From the NCBI GenBank assembly GCA_002368605.1, contig DFEB01000051.1, positions 14,924 to 47,816 of the forward strand: a stretch of DNA of 32,893 nucleotides, given 5' to 3'. The position numbers were made by a program, and so were the translations under genes. Origin of the DNA: Treponema sp. UBA3813. Its GTDB lineage: Bacteria; Spirochaetota; Spirochaetia; Treponematales; Treponemataceae. Position 1 is the first letter of the stretch. Each line of letters opens with the position of its first letter. Below the pieces are notes generated by a model. The model was not told the DNA's origin. It worked only from the letters and a program-made list of their open reading frames with translations, and did no database searches. This document shows positions 1 to 7,490 of the stretch, piece by piece.

Positions 1-23
1 TCTACCAACTGAGCTAGTCGCCC
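1..23 (-). tRNA. tRNA, 5' part only (cut by window edge)
   Basis: Read on the minus strand this begins GGGCGAC, then TA and GCTCAGTTGGTAGA, which is a 7-base acceptor strand, positions 8-9 and a canonical D-arm. The anticodon lies outside the window, so the amino acid cannot be assigned. It is the last visible member of a minus-strand tRNA cluster with the Arg and His tRNAs. Confidence 0.85.
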
Positions 24-43
24 GATTATCAGTTAAAAAAGTA

Positions 44-117
44 TGCGTCCGACACGGATCGAACGTGCAACCTACGGATTCGAAGTCCGTTACTCTATCC
101 AGTTGAGCTACGAACGC
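44..117 (-). tRNA. tRNA-Arg (anticodon TCG)
   Basis: On the minus strand the acceptor strands GCGTTCG and CGGACGC pair over 7 bp (one G-T), followed by discriminator A. The anticodon stem ACGGA/TCCGT encloses the loop CTTCGAA, giving anticodon TCG, which reads CGA arginine codons. The T-arm holds GTTCGATCC. No 3' CCA is encoded. It lies between the His tRNA and the truncated tRNA and is probably cotranscribed with them. Confidence 0.93.
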
Positions 118-151
118 ATTTCTGCTTTTGGCTAATGCCTCGTGCAGATTG

Positions 152-224
152 GGTGCCTGATGGGGCTCGAACCCACGACAATCAGATCCACAATCTGACG
201 CTCTACCACTGAACTACAGGCACC
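152..224 (-). tRNA. tRNA-His (anticodon GTG)
   Basis: The minus strand reads GGTGCCTG at the 5' end and CAGGCACC at the 3' end. The extra 5' G (position -1) pairs with discriminator C73, the hallmark of bacterial tRNA-His. The anticodon stem TCAGA/TCTGA encloses TTGTGGA, giving GTG. It is the first tRNA after the promoter at 243-272. Confidence 0.95.
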
Positions 225-242
225 ATGTAACTGATGTGTGAT

Positions 243-272
243 ACTATATCAAAAAACATGAAATCATGTCAA
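243..272 (-). promoter_or_regulatory. sigma-70-type promoter of the tRNA cluster
   Basis: The minus strand has TTGACA at 267-272 and TATAGT at 243-248, separated by 18 bp. The -10 box ends about 18 bases before tRNA-His, a normal distance for a processed tRNA leader. The match is strong and no other gene on this strand could use it. Confidence 0.75.
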
Positions 273-392
273 TCGTTCTGTGCGTAAAAAATCAAAAAAA
301 AATACATCGACAGCATATCTGAAATTGAGTTAAATAAACTTAAAATTGATTTAATTGTTAATTTTTGCCTTGTTTCTTTATATACTTTTCCC

Positions 393-419
393 TAAACTCC
401 GGTTCTTAAATTCCGATAA
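393..419 (+). promoter_or_regulatory. sigma-28 (FliA) promoter of flgN-flgK-flgL-fliW-csrA
   Basis: TAAACTCC at 393-400, an 11-bp spacer, then TCCGATAA at 412-419. The E. coli sigma-28 consensus is TAAAGTTT-N11-GCCGATAA, so the spacing is exact and the -10 box differs only in its first base. It lies 31 bases before the flgN start codon. Late-class expression fits genes for hook-filament junction proteins and their chaperone. Confidence 0.8.
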
Positions 420-450
420 TCAAAAAGAATAAATCTAATTGGGGAAACCA

Positions 451-930
451 ATGGCTGAAGAAAATATTGGGCAAAATGCCGGTAACAATACGATTATCGC
501 ACAAAAAGAGAATCTCCTTTCTGTGATGCAGGAAGAAAATGCGCTTCTCGATAAAATTTTGGAGCAGCAGACGCTTCTTCATAATTGCGTGAAAGAGAAA
601 GACTGGGACTCGCTCAATAAAAAGATTGAGAATCTCCAGAATTTAAGCGATCAGTTCGTAGAGCTTGAGGAAAAACGAACGTCTTTGAGCGAGAATATCG
701 ATATGGCGAGCGATGAGACGATTTCTCCAGTCTTGACTGAGGTGAGGGGAAAACTTCAGAAGTCAAAGGTGGAGAACAAGGTTTTGAACGAATACATCAC
801 TACGACAAGAAAGTTCTTGCAGGGGGTCTTTGATTCGGTGATTCCCCAGCGTCGGAATATCCTTTATTCAAATAAAGGACAGATTGTTAAGCCGGAACCC
901 CGCAGTGTGGTTCTCAACCAGATGATTTAG
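451..930 (+). CDS. flgN: FlgN-like flagellar export chaperone
   Basis: A 159-residue, mostly helical, charged protein directly upstream of flgK. FlgN proteins are cytoplasmic chaperones that bind the C-termini of FlgK and FlgL and deliver them to the flagellar export gate. The assignment rests on length, predicted coiled-coil character (residues about 10-90) and the gene order flgN-flgK-flgL. FlgN sequences diverge strongly, and no single motif proves the call. The start was placed at ATG 451 because GGGG at 441-444 gives a ribosome site 6 bases upstream; an in-frame TTG at 439 has none. It is the first gene after the sigma-28 promoter, and flgK follows after 23 bases. Confidence 0.8.
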   Translation: MAEENIGQNAGNNTIIAQKENLLSVMQEENALLDKILEQQTLLHNCVKEKDWDSLNKKIENLQNLSDQFVELEEKRTSLSENIDMASDETISPVLTEVRGKLQKSKVENKVLNEYITTTRKFLQGVFDSVIPQRRNILYSNKGQIVKPEPRSVVLNQMI

Positions 931-953
931 GAAAAAACAGAGGAGAATAGATT

Positions 954-2822
954 ATGGCAAATTCATTCGCAGCGATTGAGATTGGAAAAAGAAGCCTCAT
1001 GGCTCACTCTACGCAGATTAATACTGCCGGTCACAATATTTCGAATGCCGACACTGAAGGCTATTCACGCCAGAGGGTTCAGATCAAGACTTTTGACCCG
1101 ATTTACCGCCCGGACTTGACCCGTGAGGAGAGGGCAGGTCAGATTGGTCAGGGAACTTCTGTGGAGTCAATCAACCGCCTTCGTGACGAACTTCTTGACC
1201 AGAGAATCGTGGCTCAGACCAATCAGGAAACTTACTGGACTACCCGTGAAAAATACTACACCATGATTGAGCAGGTTTACAATGAGCCTGATGAAATCTC
1301 AATCCGCAATAATATGGATAAATACTGGCAGAGCTGGCAGGAGCTTTCTGTTTACCCGGAAAGTCAGGCTGCCCGACAGGCTGTCGTTACGCGGGGTGAG
1401 ACTTTGGCCGAGAGCATCCAGCAGCGATATACGGCTTTGAGCGGAATCGGAAATCTCATTAACGGCGACATTGAGGCCACCGTAAAGCAGATTAACTCAA
1501 TTACAAAGCAGATTGGCGAAATCAACAATGAAATCGTCAAGGTAAAGGCCATGGGCGATAATCCAAATGATTTGCTTGACCGCCGTGACTTGCTTGTTGA
1601 AAAACTTTCAGGGCTTGCCAATATCACCACGGACATCCGTGATAACGATGAGTTTATGGTTCACCTTGAGGGAAATATCCTGGTTCAGGGACACATTGCC
1701 CGCCAGTTTGAAGTTGAGCCAATGACCGACAACAACGGTTATAGCCGGGTTATCTGGAGCGATACGAAAAACACAGTTCAGGTTTCTGGCGGCACTTTGG
1801 GAGCCTTGATAGAGCTCCGTGATGTTGATATCCGAAGCGAAGTTCAGACTTTGAATACTGTTACTATGAACTTTGCAGACCTTGTAAACGATGTGCACCG
1901 GGCCGGAATCGGCATGAACAATGTGACAGGCCTTGATTTCTTCGTTCAGCATCCATTCGTTACCAGCGTGAACGGAAATTATGACCGAAACGGCGACGGC
2001 GTGGACGATCACTCTTACATTTTCAGATTTACGGGAACGAACGAGCTTAATCCCCAGGAAAAAGTCGGCCTTGAAGGAACCATGACTTTCTCAGGAAAAA
2101 GCGGAACTATTTCTGTTCCTTACCATGCAACTGACACGATTGAGGAAGTTGTTGCCCGAATCAATGACTCAGACGGTGAGGTGAAGGCTTACCTTGACCG
2201 GGACAACCACCTTGTCTTGAAGGCAACTACGGCTCAGAACATGGAAAACCCTGACTTCGTTATCCGCCATGTGGAAGATTCGGGAATGTTCCTCACCGCT
2301 TATTCTGGCATTTTGCAGGGTAGCGGGGCAGAAAACGCTTATGATTTCGCTCAGGCTGACGCAGTGAACTCTCTCCGAGGCGCTTTTGCCGTGGCTCCGG
2401 TCTTGAATCCGGCTGGATACATTGCTGTCAATGAGGCAATTAAGGGCGATGTTTTGAGCGTGGCGGCGGCTTACCCGACAAATCAGGGAAAATCAATGAT
2501 TGGTGATGGACGGGCTGCTGTTGAAATCGCCTCAATCCGAAATACAAATGTGATGATTGGAAAAGACCGCACTTTCGACGATTATTTTGCCAATTCTGTC
2601 ACGAATGTGGGCTTGAAGGGCGAGCAGGCCGAGATGAACATGCTGAGCCAGAACGCTATCATGGACGATTTGAGAAATCTCCGGGATTCAATCTCCGGCG
2701 TAAACATCGACGAAGAGCTTGCAGAAATCATCAAGTTCCAGCACGGCTACAATGCGGCCGCAAAATTTGTATCTGTAATCGACCAGATGCTCGACACTGT
2801 AATAAATCGACTTGGAGTATAA
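954..2822 (+). CDS. flgK: Flagellar hook-associated protein 1, FlgK
   Basis: A 622-residue hook-filament junction protein. The N-terminus shows the rod/hook/filament signature, with TAGHNISNADTEGYSRQRV near residues 24-42, and the C-terminus has the matching helical region (FQHGYNAAAKFVSVIDQMLDTVINRL) that forms the D0 coiled coil. Both ends are characteristic of FlgK; the middle is variable. In spirochaetes the junction lies in the periplasm. GGAG about 12 bases before the ATG serves as ribosome site. It is slightly longer than the roughly 550 residues of enterobacterial FlgK. The next gene, flgL, is separated by an inverted repeat of 10-bp units. Confidence 0.96.
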   Translation: MANSFAAIEIGKRSLMAHSTQINTAGHNISNADTEGYSRQRVQIKTFDPIYRPDLTREERAGQIGQGTSVESINRLRDELLDQRIVAQTNQETYWTTREKYYTMIEQVYNEPDEISIRNNMDKYWQSWQELSVYPESQAARQAVVTRGETLAESIQQRYTALSGIGNLINGDIEATVKQINSITKQIGEINNEIVKVKAMGDNPNDLLDRRDLLVEKLSGLANITTDIRDNDEFMVHLEGNILVQGHIARQFEVEPMTDNNGYSRVIWSDTKNTVQVSGGTLGALIELRDVDIRSEVQTLNTVTMNFADLVNDVHRAGIGMNNVTGLDFFVQHPFVTSVNGNYDRNGDGVDDHSYIFRFTGTNELNPQEKVGLEGTMTFSGKSGTISVPYHATDTIEEVVARINDSDGEVKAYLDRDNHLVLKATTAQNMENPDFVIRHVEDSGMFLTAYSGILQGSGAENAYDFAQADAVNSLRGAFAVAPVLNPAGYIAVNEAIKGDVLSVAAAYPTNQGKSMIGDGRAAVEIASIRNTNVMIGKDRTFDDYFANSVTNVGLKGEQAEMNMLSQNAIMDDLRNLRDSISGVNIDEELAEIIKFQHGYNAAAKFVSVIDQMLDTVINRLGV

Positions 2823-2826
2823 ATTA

Positions 2827-2897
2827 GACGCGGATTAACGCGGATGCACGCGGATTTATAAAATATATATCTGCGTTTATCTGTGTCCATCCGCGTC
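2827..2897 (+). repeat. Inverted array of 10-bp units (copy 1)
   Basis: The left arm is three tandem 10-bp units of the form ACGCGGATNN. An AT-rich centre (about 2854-2868) follows. The right arm carries three units in reverse orientation (ATCTGCGTTT, ATCTGTGTCC, ATCCGCGTC). The arms can pair over most of their length into a long imperfect hairpin. It starts 5 bases after the flgK stop codon and fills most of the flgK-flgL gap. A related copy lies at 4860-4943, so this is a dispersed family. Confidence 0.85.
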
Positions 2898-2923
2898 AAA
2901 GAAAAATCATGGGAGACTAAAAA

Positions 2924-4171
2924 ATGCCAACACGAATCAGTTCACAGCTGAACAATAACCAGACTCAATACAATCTTCGACGGCAGGAAGTAAAGCGGGC
3001 CAAAATCGACAATCAGATTGGAACTCAGTCCCGCATTTCCTCTCTCCGGGACGACCCTATTGCGGCAGGACACTTGGTTAAGTATCAGTCTTACCTTACC
3101 CGCGTGAATAATTTTGAAAAGAATGCCACCACTTTAAGCGACCAGTACCTTTACCGCGAGGGCTACATGAGAAATTCCCTTGAAATCATGCAGCGTGTAC
3201 GGGAACTTGCAGTCACGGGCGCAAACGGAATCTACACGAAAGATGACATGCGCAATATGGCGGTTGAAGTGAATGAATTGCTGGGCGAGCTTATACAGAA
3301 TGCAAATGCTGTTGCTCCTGATGGAAATTCACTTTTTGCGGGAACGAATTCAAATATCCGTGCCTTTGATGTGGATATGGGGGCTGTGGAAGGCTCTACC
3401 GTTCCGCTGATTTCTGCGGTTCACTACAACGGCTCAATCGAACAGAATAAAATCGAAGTAGATGAAAATAAATATATCACCGTGGAGACGGCCGGAAACC
3501 GAATCTTCTGGGCTGAGAATCAGCGTCTTTTCGGAGGCCGGGATGCCCGCGAATGGCAGGCTCAGAACGACTCTGTTATTTCCGTTGACGGCCAGAAAAT
3601 CGCGGTGGAGGCGGGGGATAATGTCTATGCCCTTGTCTCAAAAATCAATGCTTCAGGGGCTGCCGTAAAGGCTTCCCTTGACCCTGTGACTCACGGTCTT
3701 AATTTTACCACGACTGATGCCCGCCAGCTTTGGCTTGAGGATGTTTCTGGAAGCGCCCTTAACGAGCTTGGAATCATTAAAGATTCGAGCCAGCATCCTC
3801 CGTATAATATCGGCGACTCTGTAAAAGTATCGGGCGGCTCTCTCTTTGATACAGTAATTGCCCTTCGTGACGCTATGTTTGCTGGCGACAGTGAGGCAAT
3901 CGGTGGCCGTGTTCTTGCAAGCCTTGATTCTGGAGTCAACACTCTCGTGAATCGGGTGGCAAAGTCTGGCAGCGAGTACGAGCGTCTCCAGAACGACATG
4001 ACCCGGAATTCTGCCGTGGCCCTCAATGTTACTGGGCAAATCAGCCGTGAAGGTGACCTGGATTTGACCAAAGCCATCACAGACGAGAAAATGCTGGAAT
4101 ACACCCAGAACGCCACGCTCTCAAATGCCGGCAAGATGTATTCATCAACCCTCTTGAATTATATGCGATAA
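2924..4171 (+). CDS. flgL: Flagellar hook-associated protein 3, FlgL
   Basis: A 415-residue flagellin-family junction protein that connects FlgK to the filament. The N-terminus begins MPTRISSQL and continues into a flagellin-like helical region with SLRDDPIAAGHL near residues 39-50. IMQRVRELAVTGANGIY near residues 90-106 is shared with the flagellins downstream. The C-terminal helix (LEYTQNATLSNAGKMYSSTLLNYMR) closes the coiled coil. The GGGAG ribosome site is about 8 bases before the ATG. It lies between flgK and fliW in the same transcription unit. Confidence 0.95.
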   Translation: MPTRISSQLNNNQTQYNLRRQEVKRAKIDNQIGTQSRISSLRDDPIAAGHLVKYQSYLTRVNNFEKNATTLSDQYLYREGYMRNSLEIMQRVRELAVTGANGIYTKDDMRNMAVEVNELLGELIQNANAVAPDGNSLFAGTNSNIRAFDVDMGAVEGSTVPLISAVHYNGSIEQNKIEVDENKYITVETAGNRIFWAENQRLFGGRDAREWQAQNDSVISVDGQKIAVEAGDNVYALVSKINASGAAVKASLDPVTHGLNFTTTDARQLWLEDVSGSALNELGIIKDSSQHPPYNIGDSVKVSGGSLFDTVIALRDAMFAGDSEAIGGRVLASLDSGVNTLVNRVAKSGSEYERLQNDMTRNSAVALNVTGQISREGDLDLTKAITDEKMLEYTQNATLSNAGKMYSSTLLNYMR

Positions 4172-4188
4172 AAATCATGGAGAATAAC

Positions 4189-4632
4189 ATGGATGTAAAG
4201 ACTAAGACAATGGGAACTGTTTCTGTTGATGAGAAAAATATCATTGACTTTCCCAACGGACTTCTTGGATTTGAAGATTTTCACAAATACGCCCTGATTG
4301 AGTCGGAGTACAAGCCCTTTTACTGGATGCAGTCTCTCGATGAGTCTTCCCTTGCTTTCCTTATCGTAGATCCCTTTATCATCGCCGAGCATTACGAGCT
4401 TGATGTGGATGATAAGGCTCTTTTTGAAATCGATGTGGAGTCAAGCGCGGATGTAATTGTCTGGGCAATCGTCACTGTTCCGGCTGACGGTGGCCCGGTT
4501 ACGGCAAACCTTCAGGGACCGGTCGTTGTGAACAAAAAGAACAATCTTGCTCTTCAGGTGATTCTGGCTGACACGAAATGGACGACAAAATACAACATTA
4601 TCAAAGCTCTCAAAGCGAAGGGGGCAAAATAA
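4189..4632 (+). CDS. fliW: Flagellar assembly factor FliW (CsrA antagonist)
   Basis: A 147-residue protein with the FliW hallmark [19 protein letters not shown] near residues 17-35 and [19 protein letters not shown] near 43-61. FliW binds flagellin or CsrA. Once free flagellin has been exported, FliW sequesters CsrA and relieves its block on flagellin translation. ATG 4189 is preferred over the in-frame ATG 4177 because GGAG at 4179-4182 is 6 bases upstream of 4189, whereas 4177 has no ribosome site. The stop TAA at 4630-4632 shares its last base with the csrA start (TAATG), indicating translational coupling. Confidence 0.94.
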   Translation: MDVKTKTMGTVSVDEKNIIDFPNGLLGFEDFHKYALIESEYKPFYWMQSLDESSLAFLIVDPFIIAEHYELDVDDKALFEIDVESSADVIVWAIVTVPADGGPVTANLQGPVVVNKKNNLALQVILADTKWTTKYNIIKALKAKGAK

Positions 4633-4853
4633 TGCTTATATTGTCAAGAAAAGTCGATGAGAAAATCAAAATCGGAAATGATATATCGATTCAGATTATC
4701 GGAATCTCAGGCGATCAGGTAAAAATCGGCGTTGACGCCCCAAAGACCGTAAAAGTTTTCCGTCAGGAAGTTTATGACGATATTCAGCGGCAGAACCGTG
4801 AGGCGGCTCTTGGCTCAACAGCCCTGGACGCGCTCGCAAATTTGCTTTCTTAA
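4632..4853 (+). CDS. csrA: Carbon storage regulator CsrA
   Basis: A 73-residue RNA-binding protein with the family start [18 protein letters not shown] and the core [18 protein letters not shown]. The second conserved RNA-binding patch around the C-terminal Arg of the core ([11 protein letters not shown]) is present. CsrA dimers bind GGA motifs in hairpin loops and over ribosome sites. The start is ATG 4632; an upstream extension to 4578 would add 18 non-homologous residues overlapping fliW. GGGGG at 4619-4624 provides the ribosome site. Likely local targets are the flagellin leaders at 11639-11750 and 12889-12960. Confidence 0.96.
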   Translation: MLILSRKVDEKIKIGNDISIQIIGISGDQVKIGVDAPKTVKVFRQEVYDDIQRQNREAALGSTALDALANLLS

Positions 4854-4859
4854 AATTTT

Positions 4860-4943
4860 GACACGGATGCACGCAGATTCACACAGATTCACACAGATGT
4901 AATCCAATATTTTTATCAGCGTTTATCTGTGTTCATCTGCGTC
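4860..4943. repeat. Inverted array of 10-bp units (copy 2)
   Basis: Four tandem 10-bp units on the left (ACACGGATGC, ACGCAGATTC, ACACAGATTC, ACACAGATGT), an AT-rich centre, then three units in the opposite orientation on the right. It fills the gap between the convergent csrA and tsaB stop codons. The folded arms may act as a two-way terminator or mRNA 3'-end stabiliser. It has the same unit consensus (ACRCRGATNN) as copy 1 at 2827-2897. Confidence 0.85.
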
Positions 4944-4947
4944 TAAC

Positions 4948-5625
4948 TTAATTTGCAATTTCCAATTTAATTTCTGCTTCAGACTTGCGTAAATATACAG
5001 GGCCGTCGTAATCTGCGAGGGGCTCTTTTTTTTGCTCTATCATATCTTCGGCAATCGAAAAAAGAGACTCTGACGGATTTGGCTGGCTTTCATAAACAAG
5101 AAGATTCAGCTTTGAATCGATTTTTGAAAGCTCTTCCTTAAAGATTTTTGCATCAGGTCCGGTCAAGAGGATTTTTTTGTCTTTTGAGAGTTTTTTTGCG
5201 ACTGCTTCTGCGCTTGTGTCCTCTGCCTCTGAAATTGTTTTGCCATTTTCGTAAACAGCGGCGAAGAACTGGTCTTTTTTTGCATCAATTACGCTCACAA
5301 CCTGGCCATCGAAAGAAGTGAAAGGAAAAGTATAAGCGTCAAGACTTGGAATGCCATAAATAGGAACATTGTGGGCAAGCTCAATGGCTTTGAGGGCAGA
5401 GAAGGCGAGTCTGAGCCCGGTGAAAGTTCCAGGGCCGCTTGTGAGGGCCGTGTAATCCAAATCAGAAGCCTTTAGCTCAATTTGAGAGAGAGCATAGTCG
5501 ATGGCAGGGAGCAACTTTTGAGACTGCTTTTGCCCCATATCAAGGGAGAGGTAGGCTTTTATATCGTCATTTTTTGCCGCTATGTGCATACAGCTTGCGG
5601 CGGCGTCAATTACCAGTGCTTTCAT
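4948..5625 (-). CDS. tsaB: tRNA threonylcarbamoyladenosine biosynthesis protein TsaB
   Basis: A 225-residue ASKHA-fold protein, a partner of TsaD and TsaE in forming t6A37 on ANN-decoding tRNAs. The N-terminus MKALVIDAAASCMHIAA is the phosphate-1 strand. The TsaB signature TSGPGTFTGLRLAFSALKAI lies near residues 62-81, and YGIPSLDAYTF follows. It is shorter than TsaD and lacks the metal-binding histidines, as TsaB should. It lies 12 bases after tsaE, so the two are probably cotranscribed with the small unknown at 6069-6341. It converges on csrA across repeat copy 2. Confidence 0.94.
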   Translation of the reverse strand: MKALVIDAAASCMHIAAKNDDIKAYLSLDMGQKQSQKLLPAIDYALSQIELKASDLDYTALTSGPGTFTGLRLAFSALKAIELAHNVPIYGIPSLDAYTFPFTSFDGQVVSVIDAKKDQFFAAVYENGKTISEAEDTSAEAVAKKLSKDKKILLTGPDAKIFKEELSKIDSKLNLLVYESQPNPSESLFSIAEDMIEQKKEPLADYDGPVYLRKSEAEIKLEIAN

Positions 5626-5637
5626 TTTTATTCCAAT

Positions 5638-6078
5638 TTACAAGATTTGTGCGTGGGGCCAGTTTTCAAGCGTTATGGTGCGCTCCGTGGTGCCTTCAAC
5701 AGGTTCGAGTTTTAGTATTATAGTCTTTTTTGGGAGTTCGTCCATGACTTTTTCGCTCCACTCAATCAAGGAAACTCCATTGCCATAGATTAAATCCTCA
5801 ACTCCCAGATTGATGAAATCCTCGCCGCCTTCAAGGCGATAGACATCCATGTGATAGAGAGGCATTTTACCTTCGTATTCGGAAATGAGACAGAAAGTCG
5901 GGCTGGTGATTTCTTCGCTTACACCCAGAGCGGAAGCGATTCCTTTTGTTATCGTGGTTTTGCCGGCGGCCAGCGTGCCTTGCAGGGCTATGATGTCGCC
6001 CTTTTGAAGAAGAGAGCCGATTTTTTTACCCAGTTCAATGGTTTCTTCTGCGGAATTTGTGTGAAATGTTATGGACAC
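5638..6078 (-). CDS. tsaE: tRNA threonylcarbamoyladenosine biosynthesis ATPase TsaE
   Basis: A 146-residue P-loop ATPase. The Walker A motif is GTLAAGKTT near residues 34-42; most family members have GAGKT, here AAGKT, which still satisfies GxxxxGK[ST]. SPTFCLISEY and YHMDVYRLE (the family HxDxYRL motif) and SLIEWSEK follow in the order expected for TsaE. The start is a GTG overlapping the upstream gene by 10 bases. No strong ribosome site is visible, so translation is probably coupled to the gene upstream. Confidence 0.95.
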   Translation of the reverse strand: MSITFHTNSAEETIELGKKIGSLLQKGDIIALQGTLAAGKTTITKGIASALGVSEEITSPTFCLISEYEGKMPLYHMDVYRLEGGEDFINLGVEDLIYGNGVSLIEWSEKVMDELPKKTIILKLEPVEGTTERTITLENWPHAQIL

Positions 6079-6341
6079 GGAAGAACACCTTCGTCATCTG
6101 CTTTGAGAATATATGTTTTGAGGGCAGACTTAACTGGAATGAGCGGGTAGTCGATGTCTTCGCCCGGAGCTATATCAACATAAAGGACTTTGTCACCAAG
6201 GGGGCCCATTTCAATCGTAAAAGAGATTTTTATGTCAATTGTTTTAGAAAGCATCTGCAACTTTGCGACCGCTGAGTAATTACGGCGGTAGTAGATGTAA
6301 CTAGAATCGGGTACAATCTGATTAAGTTCTAAAACCTGCAT
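6069..6341 (-). CDS. Small conserved-looking unknown protein upstream of tsaE
   Basis: A 90-residue protein with no signal peptide or membrane segment and no motif I recognise. It ends in a Pro/Cys-containing tail (GVLPCP). It alternates predicted strands and loops, with MGPLGDKVLYVDIAPGED in the centre, and may be a small all-beta domain. It overlaps tsaE by 10 bases and is the first gene of the tsaE-tsaB unit. There is no Shine-Dalgarno sequence before ATG 6341. The best promoter ends 5 bases before the ATG, suggesting a leaderless message. No function is assigned. Confidence 0.7.
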   Translation of the reverse strand: MQVLELNQIVPDSSYIYYRRNYSAVAKLQMLSKTIDIKISFTIEMGPLGDKVLYVDIAPGEDIDYPLIPVKSALKTYILKADDEGVLPCP

Positions 6342-6346
6342 ATCTT

Positions 6347-6375
6347 AAAATAACCTATAGATTAAATTCCGTCAA
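6347..6375 (-). promoter_or_regulatory. sigma-70-type promoter placing the start at the ATG of the 90-residue gene
   Basis: The minus strand has TTGACG (6370-6375), a 17-bp spacer, and TATTTT (6347-6352). The start codon follows after only 5 bases, so transcription would begin at or next to the A of the ATG. The element fits entirely in the 41-base gap after the PilZ gene. Confidence 0.5.
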
Positions 6376-6382
6376 GCGATGA

Positions 6383-7486
6383 TTAATCGTCATATTTACA
6401 AACCATTGCTTGTATTCTGTTAACGACTTTTGGCTCAATCTTGAGGAATCGAATGTGAAGAATATATATACCATCGCTTCGCTTTGTAGTTCGTACGATA
6501 GTTCCGACTGCATGATCGTTCTGTTTTCTGTTCAGAGGACCGTCAATATATATGTGCTGTTCCGCTTTAATTGGCAGCGTTGCGACTAAACGACAGCCAC
6601 CTGTGGAAATGTCTTCGAGAATTCCCTCATAGGTTTTTTCTGCTGGAACATAATGAACCTTTTCTTTTTTACCAGCCCCCTCAACAACGACTTTGACAGA
6701 ATGAAAGTTACATGCGATATTCATTTCTGCTCGTTCCTGCTCGCGTTTTTGCAATGGAGAAACTTTGTCAGAATGTACAACAACCATCTGCTCTTCGTTT
6801 TCTTTTCCTTTCTGATAGCGGACGATGCGTGACTCAAGGTTATAAGGAGTTCCGTCTTCAAGTTCGAAAATAAAATTTACCTTTTCGAGTGGTTTTGGTA
6901 ACTCAGCCTGTTTGATAGTTGGAGGAATGGCAAGAATTATTGCTTCCGAATTGTTTTCGCGCATTTTTAGCTTGTGGTGAAATCCTTTGGCAAGTGTAAG
7001 CGTGAATACGGTTTCTGCGGCGATATTTTTTGAGTTTTTTATAAGTCCCTGCTGACGGAAAACTTTGAAAATCTTTTTTTGAAGGGAAAAGAGATTTGTT
7101 TTACCGACTTCATCATTTACGCGGTCAAAAGTCTTGAATTGCTCTTTAAGTAATGCCGTTATCGTTGAATAGTCGCGGACAATGTACTTGATGTTTGGCG
7201 TTTTGTGATTCTTGCAGATAGCGCTGAGAACATCACGCTCTTCTTTCACAAGTGAGCAAAGCGTGCTTAGCTCATTTATGTCTTTCAGAGATGTAGGACG
7301 GTTCTTCTTTTTTTCGATATAGGCTGGAGAGTTTAGGTGATTTGTAATCGTTCGAGATACAAAATAAATCAATGCGATTACAAAAATAATTGCGATAAGA
7401 ATTATAACAACAGTAAAAATGTTGACCTCAAGCCGTGCTTGAAGAGGAGAGCCTGTTTGAAGCAAAAAAAGTGAAAGATTTCCCAT
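6383..7486 (-). CDS. Membrane-anchored PilZ-domain protein (probable c-di-GMP receptor)
   Basis: A 367-residue protein with one N-terminal membrane segment (about residues 22-45, rich in Ile/Val) and a long helical middle region. The C-terminal PilZ domain shows both c-di-GMP-binding motifs: RxxxR as REQER at 248-252, and DxSxxG as DISTGG at 292-297. PilZ proteins next to flagellar genes usually adjust motility or export in response to c-di-GMP. The start lies 4 bases after the previous gene, and that gene's end carries the GGAG ribosome site, so the two are coupled. It is the last gene of the flaG-fliD unit. The effector partner is not known from sequence. Confidence 0.85.
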   Translation of the reverse strand: MGNLSLFLLQTGSPLQARLEVNIFTVVIILIAIIFVIALIYFVSRTITNHLNSPAYIEKKKNRPTSLKDINELSTLCSLVKEERDVLSAICKNHKTPNIKYIVRDYSTITALLKEQFKTFDRVNDEVGKTNLFSLQKKIFKVFRQQGLIKNSKNIAAETVFTLTLAKGFHHKLKMRENNSEAIILAIPPTIKQAELPKPLEKVNFIFELEDGTPYNLESRIVRYQKGKENEEQMVVVHSDKVSPLQKREQERAEMNIACNFHSVKVVVEGAGKKEKVHYVPAEKTYEGILEDISTGGCRLVATLPIKAEQHIYIDGPLNRKQNDHAVGTIVRTTKRSDGIYILHIRFLKIEPKVVNRIQAMVCKYDD

Positions 7487-7490
7487 ATAT

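Noticed and set aside
1364-2012. Minus-strand open frames inside flgK
   Set aside because: They are shadows of a strongly supported plus-strand gene and have no motifs or ribosome sites.
4578-4631. N-terminal extension of csrA
   Set aside because: CsrA proteins begin MLILSRK; the extension lies within fliW and has no ribosome site.
5638-6078. TsaE as defective because Walker A reads AAGKT rather than GAGKT
   Set aside because: The motif still satisfies GxxxxGK[ST] and the remaining family motifs are intact.
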